A stretch of 37,327 nt of DNA from CAVQGZ01 sp964356295 (GCA_964356295.1 CAYHHE010000021.1:1-37327); one strand, 5' to 3'; counted from the first letter of the stretch, positions 24,349 through 32,543 are shown. Numbers and translations: made by a program. The notes: generated from the sequence alone by a model not told the origin.

Positions 24349-24732
24349 CCTCCCGGATCGAGCCCACCTCATGGGCCGGGCGCGGGGTTGTCGGGCATGA
24401 GTGAGCCCGTCATGGTCGAGGACCTGCTGACGGCGCTGCCGATACCCGAGGACGGCACGCTGAGCCGCACCGTGTACCAGGGGGACGACGTCCGGCTGGT
24501 GGGGTTCGCGTTCGCGGCAGGCCAGGAGCTGACCGAGCACTCGTCGGCGTTGTCGGTTGTGGTCCAGGTGGTGCGCGGGCGCCTGGCTCTGCGGCTGGGG
24601 AACCGATCGGACGAAGTCGAGCTCACAACGGCCGGCTGGGTGCACATGCCGCCGCGGCTTCCGCACTCCGTGCGCGCCCTCGAGCCGACGGTGATGCTGC
24701 TCACCATGATCACGCCCAGGACGCCGGCGTGA
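24346..24732 (+). CDS. Cupin-domain protein
   Basis: A 128-residue single-domain cupin. The pattern runs from AGQELTEHSSALSVVVQVVRGRLAL, with the first cupin motif, to AGWVHMPPRLPHSVRAL, the second motif with its conserved His. Only His in EHSS and PHS remain as likely metal ligands. ATG 24346 is fixed by the -10 box; an internal ATG (MSEPVMVEDL) at 24397 is an alternative start that better fits the fold's beginning. Overlaps the next gene by GTGA. Function unknown: sensor or small-molecule binding. Confidence 0.75.
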   Translation: MPPGSSPPHGPGAGLSGMSEPVMVEDLLTALPIPEDGTLSRTVYQGDDVRLVGFAFAAGQELTEHSSALSVVVQVVRGRLALRLGNRSDEVELTTAGWVHMPPRLPHSVRALEPTVMLLTMITPRTPA

Positions 24733-25238
24733 CCCGGGTCGACCCGCGGGCAGTTCGCGCCACGGCGGGTCCGGGGCTGCGTCGGGTGGCGCTTGTCGGC
24801 GTGCCGTTCCTGTGGCTGGGGATGGTCGCCGCGATCTCCCTGCTCGAGGCCCCGCTGAAGTTCCAGGCCGAGGGTGTCTCCCGGGAGGAGGCCCTCGCGA
24901 TCGGGCAGCTGGTCTTCCCGGCCCTCAACGCCGTCGAGGTGGTGCTGGCCAGCGCAGTGGTCGTCCTGATGTGGCCGTGGCGCCGCAGCGCTCGACGGAC
25001 GTGGGGGCTCGCGCTCGCCACAGCGGGGGTCCTGCTGGTCCAGGTCGCCGTCGTGCGACCGATCCTGCACGCAAGCACGGTGGCCGTCCTGTCCGGCGAG
25101 TCGGCCGGGGGGTCGTCCTGGCACCTGGTCTACGTCGCGCTCGAAGGCCTCAAGATCGTGCTGCTGCTCGTCCTCGGGTACGCGACTGTCGGCGTCGCGC
25201 TTGGGTCGGCGCCAGGACGGGAGCCGGCGGCCGGCTGA
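24729..25238 (+). CDS. Four-helix integral membrane protein
   Basis: A 169-residue protein with hydrophobic segments at about 19-38, 63-82, 92-110 and 133-155. EAPLKFQAEGVSREEALAIGQLVFPALN between helices 1 and 2 looks conserved in the actinomycete relatives I recall, but I do not know a function. The GTG start overlaps the cupin stop, so the two are probably co-translated. Confidence 0.65.
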   Translation: MTRVDPRAVRATAGPGLRRVALVGVPFLWLGMVAAISLLEAPLKFQAEGVSREEALAIGQLVFPALNAVEVVLASAVVVLMWPWRRSARRTWGLALATAGVLLVQVAVVRPILHASTVAVLSGESAGGSSWHLVYVALEGLKIVLLLVLGYATVGVALGSAPGREPAAG

Positions 25239-25268
25239 CCACTCGCGCGGGGGCCGTCGCCCCGGGGC

Positions 25269-25284
25269 GGCGCCCCTGGGCGCC
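25269..25284 (+). terminator. Possible terminator hairpin
   Basis: GGCGCCC and GGGCGCC flank CT, within a GC-rich palindromic stretch 30 nt after the membrane protein stop. The loop is short and there is no T-run beyond TATCTT, so this is weak. Confidence 0.3.
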
Positions 25285-25405
25285 TATCTTCGCAGCGTTG
25301 GAGGGTCAGGGCCCTCGGTGCCTCCGACGATGGTCCGCAGGGTCCTACGCTGGGCTCAGCCCGTGTTGGCCGTGGCGGGGGGCCTCGTGGTACTGCCGCG
25401 GCGCG

Positions 25406-25421
25406 TAGCCTCGTGCCCATG
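25406..25421 (+). promoter_or_regulatory. Leaderless-type -10 box of the YflT-like gene
   Basis: TAGCCT (25406-25411) lies 7 nt before ATG 25419. This favours the ATG over GTG 25413 as the start. Confidence 0.45.
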
Positions 25422-25931
25422 TCGATGCGTCAGCCAGGCGGCGAGTCGCTGCCGTACCGACCCCACGGGCTGGTCGTCGCGTCGTACGGCACCTACCTCG
25501 ATGCCCAGCTCGCGGTCGACCACCTCTCGGACGAGGGCTTCCCGGTGCAGGACGTGGCGATCGTCGGCAGCGACCTCCGACTCGTGGAGCAGGTCACGGG
25601 CCGGCTCACCCGAGCGCGGGCGATGGCCGCAGGTGCGGCAAGTGGCGCCTGGTTCGGGCTGTTCGTCGGTCTCCTGCTCGGGCTCTTCGCGACCGACGGG
25701 AGTCTCGGGGGCTGGGTGCAGGTCGTGCTTGCCGGAGTCGCCATCGGCGCTTTCTGGGGCCTGGTGCTGGCGATCTTCAGCTACTCCGCGACCGGCGGAA
25801 GGCGCGACTTCCTCTCTCGGAGCGGGGTCGTGGCGGAGCGCTACGACGTGGTCGTCCACGGTGCGCGCATCGACGACGCCCGTCAGATGCTGGCCGCGCT
25901 GGCGTCCGAGGGCGGACCCACTCCACGCTGA
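25419..25931 (+). CDS. YflT/GSP17M-domain general stress protein
   Basis: A 170-residue protein. VVASYGTYLDAQLAVDHLSDEGFPVQDVAIVGSDLRLVEQVTGRL is the general-stress-protein-17M (YflT) fold, followed by a glycine-rich hydrophobic hairpin (about 68-125, AAGAASGAWFGLFVGLLLGLF and a second stretch) that would sit in the membrane, then a C-terminal copy-like segment (VVAERYDVVVHGARIDDARQMLAAL). This arrangement is common in actinomycetes. The role is undefined. Confidence 0.75.
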   Translation: MSMRQPGGESLPYRPHGLVVASYGTYLDAQLAVDHLSDEGFPVQDVAIVGSDLRLVEQVTGRLTRARAMAAGAASGAWFGLFVGLLLGLFATDGSLGGWVQVVLAGVAIGAFWGLVLAIFSYSATGGRRDFLSRSGVVAERYDVVVHGARIDDARQMLAALASEGGPTPR

Positions 25932-26008
25932 GCTCCCAGGGATCGAGGCCTGTGACGGTCTGGTGACGCACGGGGGACAACGATCGGTCCGGCGAGCAGG
26001 CGGGTGCC

Positions 26009-26224
26009 ATGACCGAGCAGATCAGCGACGGCTCCTCCCACCCCCCGAGCACGGCCGTGCTGGTCGTCTCTGTGTGGTTCGAGACCCCGGACGCGTCGGG
26101 GTTCCGCGCGCGGCTCACCAGCCACCAGCCGGACGGCAGCGTCCGGGCATGGGGGGTGGCGGCGGACCCCGACGCGGTCATCCTCCTGACCCGGTCGTGG
26201 CTGGCATCGATGGCGCCTTCGTGA
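26009..26224 (+). CDS. Small hypothetical protein before the SARP gene
   Basis: A 71-residue protein (VLVVSVWFETPDASGFRARL, PDGSVRAWGVAADPDAVILLTRSWL) with coding-like composition and a weak GGCGGG ribosome site. It has no Cys, so it is not a lanthipeptide precursor. It lies 130 nt upstream of the SARP gene on the same strand. Not recognised. Confidence 0.5.
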   Translation: MTEQISDGSSHPPSTAVLVVSVWFETPDASGFRARLTSHQPDGSVRAWGVAADPDAVILLTRSWLASMAPS

Positions 26225-26271
26225 TGGTGGCGACCCGCTCCCCCGAGCACCCGCGTGACCGCCCCCAGCCG

Positions 26272-26277
26272 TAAGGT
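26272..26277 (+). promoter_or_regulatory. Possible -10 box of the SARP gene
   Basis: TAAGGT lies 77 nt before ATG 26354. It also lies downstream of the alternative GTG at 26255, which argues for the ATG. No convincing -35. Confidence 0.3.
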
Positions 26278-26353
26278 CAAGGCGAAGCCGTTGACAGCCC
26301 TCGCGCTCCCAGAGCATGGTGGTCACGCCCACAGAACTGCGTCCGCCGAGGCC

Positions 26354-27166
26354 ATGACGCCGGACTCCTCCCCTCCTCCGCAGCCCGCTCACGTGCATGC
26401 CGCGTACTCGGGCCGGCTGAGGCTGCTCGGCGGCTGGGAGCTGTGGCGCGGCGGTGTCTGTCTGGACGTCCCGGTCGGGGGCCAGCGTGTGGTGGCCTTC
26501 CTCGCGCTCTTCGGGAGAAGCAGCCGGTCGGTGCTGGCGGGCACCCTGTGGCCCGAGGTCCGCGAGGACCGAGCAGCGGGAAACCTGCGCAGCGCCCTGT
26601 GGAGGCTGAGCCGCCTATGGCCAGACCTGATGACTCACGACCGGAAGGACCTGCGGCTGCACGCGTCGATCACGCTCGACCTCGACGAGCTGACGTCGAT
26701 CGCCCAAGGCGCGGCCGATCCGGTCTGCATCGTTGAGCCGCGTCAGGCCCTGACGACTCTGTGCGACGCCCAAGACCTGCTCCCCGGCTGGTACGACGAC
26801 TGGGTGGTGCTCCAGCGGGAGAGGCTTCGCCAGATCCGTCTGCACGCCCTGGAGGGTCTTAGCGCCCGCCTTCTCGACCAGGGGCGCTACGCGTTGGCCT
26901 TGGACGCCGCCATGGCCGCGGTGTGCTGCGAGCCTCTGCGGGAGAGCGCCCACCGTGCCGTCGTCGCGGTGCACCTCGCCGAGGGGAACGTCGTCGAGGC
27001 ACTCCGGTACCTGCGCTGGCTGCGGGCCTACCTTCGGGCCGAGCTCGGCGTCGAGCCGTCCCGGCACTGGCTCGCTCTGGTGGACGAGGTCGAGGGCGGA
27101 TCTCGGCCCCCCGTCCCAGCGCAGCGCACGGCACACACCGGGCGCGTCGCCGTGACGCCTCGGTGA
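26354..27166 (+). CDS. SARP-type transcriptional regulator (winged helix + BTAD)
   Basis: A ~270-residue activator of the AfsR/DnrI group. The N-terminal OmpR-like winged helix (RLRLLGGWELWRGGVCLDVP...QRVVAFLALFG...LAGTLWPEV...AAGNLRSALWRLSRL, about 17-92) is followed by the bacterial transcription activation domain (about 100-250, with LLPGWYDDWVVLQRERLRQIRLHALEGLSARLL and CEPLRESAHRAVVAVHLAEGNVVEALRYLRWLR). No ATPase domain is attached. SARPs mostly activate biosynthetic clusters and bind direct repeats. The next gene starts 64 nt downstream, so it is a likely cluster-situated activator of the protease/lanthionine genes. Confidence 0.82.
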   Translation: MTPDSSPPPQPAHVHAAYSGRLRLLGGWELWRGGVCLDVPVGGQRVVAFLALFGRSSRSVLAGTLWPEVREDRAAGNLRSALWRLSRLWPDLMTHDRKDLRLHASITLDLDELTSIAQGAADPVCIVEPRQALTTLCDAQDLLPGWYDDWVVLQRERLRQIRLHALEGLSARLLDQGRYALALDAAMAAVCCEPLRESAHRAVVAVHLAEGNVVEALRYLRWLRAYLRAELGVEPSRHWLALVDEVEGGSRPPVPAQRTAHTGRVAVTPR

Positions 27167-27230
27167 CGGCGGCTGACGATCCTGGTCGCGGACGGCACTC
27201 GCGCCGTCGGGTCATGACAAGGGAGCGCTC

Positions 27231-28945
27231 ATGACGCAGATGACGTACCTCGGGACCGAGCCGGTGGAGGTCCCCGGCGAGCTGGTGATCGGCGTTGCCC
27301 CAGGAGTGAGCAGCGGGCTGACGGTGAGCGTGCCCAGCGGGCCCAGCCGCGGGGCGTTCTTCTCGGCGTCTCTGGGGGTCTCGGCCCTCGACCAGGCGCT
27401 GTCCCGGCTCAAGGTCACCGACATCAGGCACGTCCACGCCCCGCTGTCCCCGCCGCCGGCGGGCGTGATGGCCACCGAGATAGACCAGGGGATCCAGAGC
27501 ACCTACCGGGTGCGCTTCGACCCGGGCACCAAGGTCTCCACTGCGGTCAGCCGGCTCGCCGGGCTCGACGAGGTGACCTTCGCCGAGCCGGTGTTCCTGC
27601 GCGAGGCCTTCGTGGTGCCCAACGACCCGAGGTTCCCCCAGCAGTGGGGGCTGACCAAGATCCGCTGCCCCGAGGCGTGGGATCGAACCACCGGTGCGTC
27701 CACGGTCACGGTCGCGGTCGTGGACACCGGAGTGGACCTCGACCACCCCGAGCTGGCCGCGTTGCTGGTCGCCGGGCAGGACATGGTGGACCTCGGCCCC
27801 AACCCGGGACCGCCCACGCCCGGGTGGGTGTGGGAGGGGACTTCAACGGCCGGGACAACGTCGCGCAGGACGAGGTCGGCCACGGCACCCACGTCGCCGG
27901 CACCATCGCCTGCTCCTCCAACGACGCCACCGGCGTGGCAGGCGTGACCTGGGGCTGCCGCATCATGCCGGTGAAGGTGCTCAACCGCGCCAGGCGGCTC
28001 TCGGACAACCGCATCAGTGGGTTCGGTACCTCGGTCGACATCGCTGCAGGCATCCGCTGGGCGGCCGACCACGGCGCCCGGATCATCAACATGAGCCTCG
28101 GCGGCCCCAGCAACGACCAGGTGACGGCGAACGCTGTCGCCTACGCGTTGAGCCGCGGGGTCCTCGTCGTCGCCGCGATGGGCAACACCGGCAACGCCAC
28201 GCCGCAGTTCCCGGCGGCGCTGCCCGACGTGCTCGCCGTCGCCGCGGTCGACATCAACGACGCACGCGCGCCGTTCTCGTCCATGGGCCCGCACATCGAC
28301 GTGTCCGCACCCGGCGTGGGGATCCTCAGCACCGACTGGGACAACACCTACGGGACGAAGGACGGGACGTCCATGGCCAGCCCGCACGTCGCGGGCGTCG
28401 CCGCCCTCATGCTCTCCTGCCGGGGGACCCTGACCCCGGCTCAGCTTCGCCAGATGATCCGCGACACCGCCCGTCCGCTGAGGGACAACCCGACCGACCC
28501 CGTCCCGAACGACCGGTACGGCACGGGACTGGTCGATGCGCGGGCGGCGGTGGACGCAGCGTGCCCGCAGGTCCGGTCGATCAGGATCATCACCTGCCCG
28601 TCGATCCAGGTGCGTTGCGCTGAACCGAGCTTCCGGGTCGTGTGCGGCATCAGCGAGCGCATCACCTGCCCGTCCGAGGCGATCCGCTGCACGATCTCGC
28701 AGACCATCCGCTGCGACATCTCGCAGACCGTCCGTTGCGGGATCTCCCAGACGGTGCGCTGTCCGTCCGAGCCCGTCAGTTGCGGAGTCTCGCAGGCGGT
28801 GCGCTGCCCGTCGATGACCGTCGGGTGCGGCAGCGGCGTCGTGTGCGAGCGTCCCGGTGGGCCCGGCGAGCCGGGCTGGCCGGCCGGCGGAGCGGACGTC
28901 TATGGGGACGACCCCTACGGGACGGACTACGGCGACGAGTGGTGA
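27231..28945 (+). CDS. Subtilisin-like protease with Cys-repeat tail (one apparent frameshift)
   Basis: Read with one added base, 571 residues. Residues ~88-130 resemble an I9 propeptide (STYRVRFDPGTKVSTAVSRLAGLDEVTFAEP). The S8 domain shows Asp165 (VAVVDTGVD), the His motif GHGTHVAGT and the Ser motif DGTSMASPHVAG. The tail from 28562 has 13 Cys in 7-9 residue repeats and ends in Gly/Pro/Tyr/Asp-rich sequence. No signal peptide is visible. The frame breaks in the G-run at 27836-27839: adding one G restores WEGDFNGRDNVAQDEVGHGTHVAGT. That may be a sequencing error or a real mutation. AAGGGAG precedes the ATG; the stop overlaps the kinase start (GTGA). Likely the substrate of the next three enzymes. 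Confidence 0.85.
28562..28846 (+). repeat. 13-Cys repeat tail with fixed Ser-x4-Cys spacing
   Basis: Repeats of 7, 8 or 9 residues each begin with Cys: for example CPSIQVR, CTISQTIR, CDISQTVR, CGISQTVR, CPSEAIR, CGVSQAVR. In 10 of 12 intervals a Ser lies exactly five positions before the next Cys, whatever the interval length; the exceptions are the first (six) and the last (four). The DNA between 28680 and 28800 keeps 24-nt near-repeats. Confidence 0.85.
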
Positions 28946-29922
28946 CGGCACCGTCCCTCCCGGTCGACCGCCCTCGCGACCCCCGGGTGGCAGCGGCCGC
29001 CGCCGGTCTGCCCGGGGCGCGAGAGGGTCGGGTGAGCGACCTGTCCCGCTCCCACTGCGTGCACCGCGTGGACGCCTCGGAGGGGTCGGTCGTCGTCAAG
29101 ACCCCGAGCGGGCGGGCCCAGGGGAGGTCCCGCAGCCTGGCTGCCGAGGCCTTCGCCTACCGGCTGGCCACCTGGCGTCCCGGGTTGGCGGCGGTGCTCC
29201 CGCGGGTGCTGCTCATCGACGAGAGACGTCAGGTGCTGGTCCTCGAGGCGGCTGCCTGGTCGACCGTGGGCGCGGTGCTGCAGGACGAGTCGCGCCTGCC
29301 GCACCCGGCGGCCTCCGCCTCGCTGGGGGCGGCCCTCGCGTCGGTCCACCAGGCCACCGCCGGGGTCCCCGTCCCCTTCCCGGCGTCGGCCGGCATCCTC
29401 GACCTTCCCGACTCCTCGCCGGCGGACATCGAGCTCGTCCACGCCAAGGACCTCGCCCTGGAGGTCTCCCGCGACCCGGTTATCGCTGCGGGACTACGCA
29501 CGGCACGAGCGGACTGGGAGCCGGTGTGCCTCGTGCACGGGGACGTCAAGTGGGACAACTGCCTGGTCGATCTCGACCTCGCGCCTGTGTCGCTGCGGCT
29601 GATCGATTGGGAGCTGTCGGGCTGGGGTGACCCCGCATGGGACGTTTCAGCGGCCCTGGCCCAGGCCAGCGCGCTCGAGGTCACGTCGGGACGGTCGGCC
29701 GAGCCCGACCAGGCGTCTCTCGTCGGGGCCTACGTCGCGCTGGCTGGCGCGCAGGCGCTCCCTCGAGTCGCGCGGTACTGGCCCGCAAGGCTGGTGCACC
29801 TCGCTCTGGAGTGCGCCGAGGGCGGGGCACTGTCGGTGGCAGACTCCCTCCTGGAGTGCGCTCGAGACCTGATGCGCCAGGAGCCGGAGACCGGGGTGCG
29901 CCTGTGGAGCTGGACGGGGTGA
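28942..29922 (+). CDS. APH-fold kinase of the RiPP-dehydration type
   Basis: A 326-residue aminoglycoside-phosphotransferase-like kinase. HGDVKWDNCLVD is the catalytic loop (Asp and Asn) and LIDWELSGWGDPAWD holds the metal-binding Asp; VVVKTPSGR supplies the ATP lysine. In thioamitide and class V lanthipeptide pathways a kinase of this fold works with a HopA1-family protein to phosphorylate and eliminate Ser/Thr side chains. Here a HopA1-family gene starts inside its stop codon. GTG 28942 overlaps the protease TGA. Ordinary small-molecule phosphotransfer is the alternative, but the neighbours argue against it. Confidence 0.8.
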   Translation: MTAPSLPVDRPRDPRVAAAAAGLPGAREGRVSDLSRSHCVHRVDASEGSVVVKTPSGRAQGRSRSLAAEAFAYRLATWRPGLAAVLPRVLLIDERRQVLVLEAAAWSTVGAVLQDESRLPHPAASASLGAALASVHQATAGVPVPFPASAGILDLPDSSPADIELVHAKDLALEVSRDPVIAAGLRTARADWEPVCLVHGDVKWDNCLVDLDLAPVSLRLIDWELSGWGDPAWDVSAALAQASALEVTSGRSAEPDQASLVGAYVALAGAQALPRVARYWPARLVHLALECAEGGALSVADSLLECARDLMRQEPETGVRLWSWTG

Positions 29923-30851
29923 TCCCCGGGCACGTCCGGTCCGACCTCACTCGGCTGGCGGACCTTGTGTCGCCGTCCCCGACCGGGTTCCACGTCGGCG
30001 GACGAGCGCTGCGGGCCGACACGTCCGTGGACGACGTTGCCGACGCGGTGTACGAGGCCTGGTACCTCGCGCCGTCCGTCCCGCTCCAGCCTGTCCCGGA
30101 CGGCGTGGCCGGACGCCGAGACCTGGTGCCGTTGCTGCGGGCGTCGCACGCCGATGCCACCCGGCTGGAGCCGGGATGGGTCGTACTCGCCGTCCTCGAC
30201 CAAGGCGTATGTCTGGTTGCAAGACATACTGAACAGCGACGAATGTGTGTCGGCCAGTATCTTGGGGTCGCTCGCCCGGGCGTTCCGGTCGCCCCGGGTG
30301 AGGAGGTCGCTGTCATCGCTCGCGTCGACACGGTCGACGAGGCGAGCCGATGGTGGGCGACCCGGTCTCCTGCGGGAGAGCCCTCCGGCGACCTCGGCCG
30401 GTTCTACCTGCACCCGAGCGTGAACACCGTGCCGAGAGTGCTCCACCTGCTGACCCGTCGACTGCAGGAGGCCGCCTTCGCCTGGTCGTTGAAGTGCCCG
30501 ATCGACCCGGCCGGCTACCGCCGCCCCGACTCGCTGGTGCTCTACGTGCCTCGAGCGGACGTGGCGCACGCCCGCGAGCTCGTGTGCGAGGTGGTCGCCG
30601 AGCTGCCCGAGTCGTTGATCGCGCACTGCCCGCCGCTGACGCTTCCGGTGGCCGCCGGTGTGGCCTACGCCGATGACCCCGGGCCGAGCTCGTCCTTCGG
30701 GATCGCCCTGTGCCGAGCCGTGGCGCCGGGTGTCGTGGAGGTGGCACGTCGCGGCCAGTCGGGAGCCGAGGCGGTGGCCACGCTCGTCCAGGCCCTCGGC
30801 GCGGGTGGGGTCGACCCGCGAACGCCCTGGCTCAGCCCGGTGCCGACGTGA
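29919..30851 (+). CDS. HopA1-family protein, probable phospho-Ser/Thr lyase
   Basis: A 310-residue protein. The block FYLHPSVNTVPRVLHLLTRRLQEAAFAWSLKCP, then RRPDSLVLYVPR, PPLTLPVAAGVAYADDP and SSSFGIALC follow the HopA1 pattern (FYxN, K, R-x-D-x-x-x-x-Y, the proline turn and SFG). HopA1 was named after type III effectors, but actinomycete members belong to RiPP clusters, where they act with APH kinases in dehydration. GTG 29919 is chosen because it overlaps the kinase stop as GTGA; a GTG at 29904 is in frame too. No secretion system is nearby. Confidence 0.75.
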   Translation: MIPGHVRSDLTRLADLVSPSPTGFHVGGRALRADTSVDDVADAVYEAWYLAPSVPLQPVPDGVAGRRDLVPLLRASHADATRLEPGWVVLAVLDQGVCLVARHTEQRRMCVGQYLGVARPGVPVAPGEEVAVIARVDTVDEASRWWATRSPAGEPSGDLGRFYLHPSVNTVPRVLHLLTRRLQEAAFAWSLKCPIDPAGYRRPDSLVLYVPRADVAHARELVCEVVAELPESLIAHCPPLTLPVAAGVAYADDPGPSSSFGIALCRAVAPGVVEVARRGQSGAEAVATLVQALGAGGVDPRTPWLSPVPT

Positions 30852-32163
30852 CGAGCGCGCGCACGAGCCTCGCCCTGTCGATGGCTGAGCAGATCGCCGG
30901 TGAGGCCAGCGGGATGCCGCCGGCCTGGACCGGCGCGGACGTGGTCGGTGACGAGCAGTCCTGGCACATCGCCGAGGGCCCGGTGGACCAAGGCCTGTAC
31001 ACAGGCGCGACGGGCATCGCCCTGGCACTGGCGGCGTCCCATCGATGCGGCGCGGCGTCGCCGGTGGCCGAGGTCGGCCTCGCCGCGGCGAGCGAGGCGC
31101 TTGATCATGGCCATGGGCTGCTCGCGGAGGGTGCGACCGACATGGCGTCCGGGTCGTCCGGGATCGCGTACGGGGTGGCGTGGGTGGGACGGCTCCTCGG
31201 CCGCCCGGACCTGGAGGAGGACGAGCCCTCCTTGCCTCGCTCGCAGTCGCGGCGGACGACTCGCACGTCATCGCAGCTGCGGTCGACGTTGCGGACTGGA
31301 TTGCATCCCAGGCGACTCCGCACGCCTGGGGAGTGGCCTGGGCGGAACCTGGCACTGCGCGACCCGATCTGCTCGGCCTGGCCCATGGGACCTCGGGCAT
31401 CGCCGTCGCGATGGCCGAGGCTTCCTCGCTTGCCGGCGGGGGGCACCTCTGGGAGTGGGTGGAGCGGGCGCTGGCCTACGAGCGATCGTGGTTCGAGCCC
31501 GACCTGCCGGGCTGGCCGGACCTGCGGTCCGTGCGTTCTGAGCAGGGGGGGATCTCGACCACGGGTGACGCCGCGATCGTCGGGGAGCCGAGATGGCCGG
31601 TGGCGTGGTGCCACGGGGCGGTGGGGATCGGGTTGGCCCGGTTGCGGCTGGTGAGCGGCACGGACGCGGGTGAGCAGCTGCCGGGCGGGCGCCAGCTGCT
31701 CCTGGCCGAGGCGGGGGCCGCCATCGAGGCCGCGCGCCAGCGGCTGCGAGTCTCGCGGGCGCGATTGCGTGACGGCGAGGTGGAGGACTGCTGCCTGTGC
31801 CATGGGCTCGCGGGCGCCGTCGACCTGCTCGTGGCGGCGTCCGGTCTGCCCGGTGGTGAGGACCACCTGCGGGCGGCCCGGCGCAGCGCCGACATCCTCC
31901 TCGCCCAGCATGCCGCCGGGTCCGGCTGGCCCTGCGGCTTGCCGCGTCCGGATCCCCGGGCGCCCGATGGGCAGCACGAGGAACGCTCGGAGCGGCGGCA
32001 GTCGCCGCCGTCGCTGTCAGGGTCGTCGCCGTCGCGCCCATCACCGCAGCCCCCGGGGCTGTTCCTCGGCCGCGCGGGGATCCTGCTCACGCTGCTACGC
32101 AGCGACCACCCGGACGTCGTCCCAGCGGTCACCCTGCCGCAACGGCTGCCATCGACTGACTGA
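30848..32163 (+). CDS. LanC-like cyclase (one apparent frameshift)
   Basis: Read with one added base, about 438 residues. The zinc ligands are intact: Cys in WCHGAVG, and Cys-His in CLCHGLAG; the His in LGLAHGTSG matches the catalytic His of NisC. GLYTGATGIALAL and PGLFLGRAGILLTLL are the first and last barrel motifs. LanC enzymes add Cys thiols to dehydrated Ser/Thr. The frame breaks near 31220-31226: adding G to GAGCCC restores EDEALLASLAVAADD. A low-complexity RPSPQPP linker (~400) is unusual. GTG 30848 overlaps the HopA1 stop, so protease, kinase, HopA1 and cyclase form one coupled chain. Confidence 0.8.
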
Positions 32164-32172
32164 CCAGGCCGG

Positions 32173-32409
32173 TCAGTCCCCGAACGCCTCGTAGAGCGTC
32201 TCCGGCTCGACGTAGGCGACCCCGTCCATGCCTGCGATCTCCTCGCGCGTCCGCGTGGCGTCCGCGGCCTCGCTCAGCGTCACGACAACGACCCCCGGGA
32301 GCTCCGGGCGCGGCGCGTCCACCCGTTCCACGCTCAAGCGCTGCATCTCGGTGATAAGCGCCTCGGCGTCCGCCTCGTCGCTCAACCCCACGACCAGCCG
32401 CTGGCTCAT
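32173..32409 (-). CDS. Stand-alone I9-propeptide-like protein (putative subtilase inhibitor)
   Basis: A 78-residue protein starting at ATG 32409. GVVVVTLSEAADATRTREEIAGMDGVAYVEPETLYEAF fits the end of the peptidase inhibitor I9 fold: a strand, a helix, and the GVAYVEP ending that sits on subtilisin's active site. Its stop lies 10 nt from the convergent LanC stop. Free I9 domains inhibit or chaperone subtilases elsewhere, so action on the neighbouring protease is likely. A longer frame to ATG 32532 adds a Gly-rich hydrophobic stretch with no clear signal peptide. Confidence 0.6.
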   Translation of the reverse strand: MSQRLVVGLSDEADAEALITEMQRLSVERVDAPRPELPGVVVVTLSEAADATRTREEIAGMDGVAYVEPETLYEAFGD

Positions 32410-32505
32410 GGCCCCAGCATCCCCTGCTCCCAGCCGCCCGCCAAGCCCCCCGGAGCCCGCCGCCAGCCCCACCCCCGCCCAAGTGATCACGTCAAGTACG
32501 CCCGG

Positions 32506-32543
32506 GGGAGGTTGACTGGGCTCGTATGCCACGTCAACCTCCC
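32506..32543. repeat. Perfect 11-bp inverted repeat
   Basis: GGGAGGTTGAC (32506-32516) and GTCAACCTCCC (32533-32543) are exact complements 16 nt apart. Nearby are GATCACGTCAAG and CATCAAGCATG, which resemble the GATCATGCTTGACG units at 19326. The 250 nt between the I9-like gene and the leader ORF hold no other gene. Confidence 0.6.

Noticed and set aside
26009..26224. Small protein as lanthipeptide precursor
   Set aside because: It has no cysteine and no leader/core layout.
29919..30851. HopA1-family gene as a type III effector
   Set aside because: No secretion genes are present and the organism is an actinomycete; the kinase and LanC neighbours point to RiPP-type modification.
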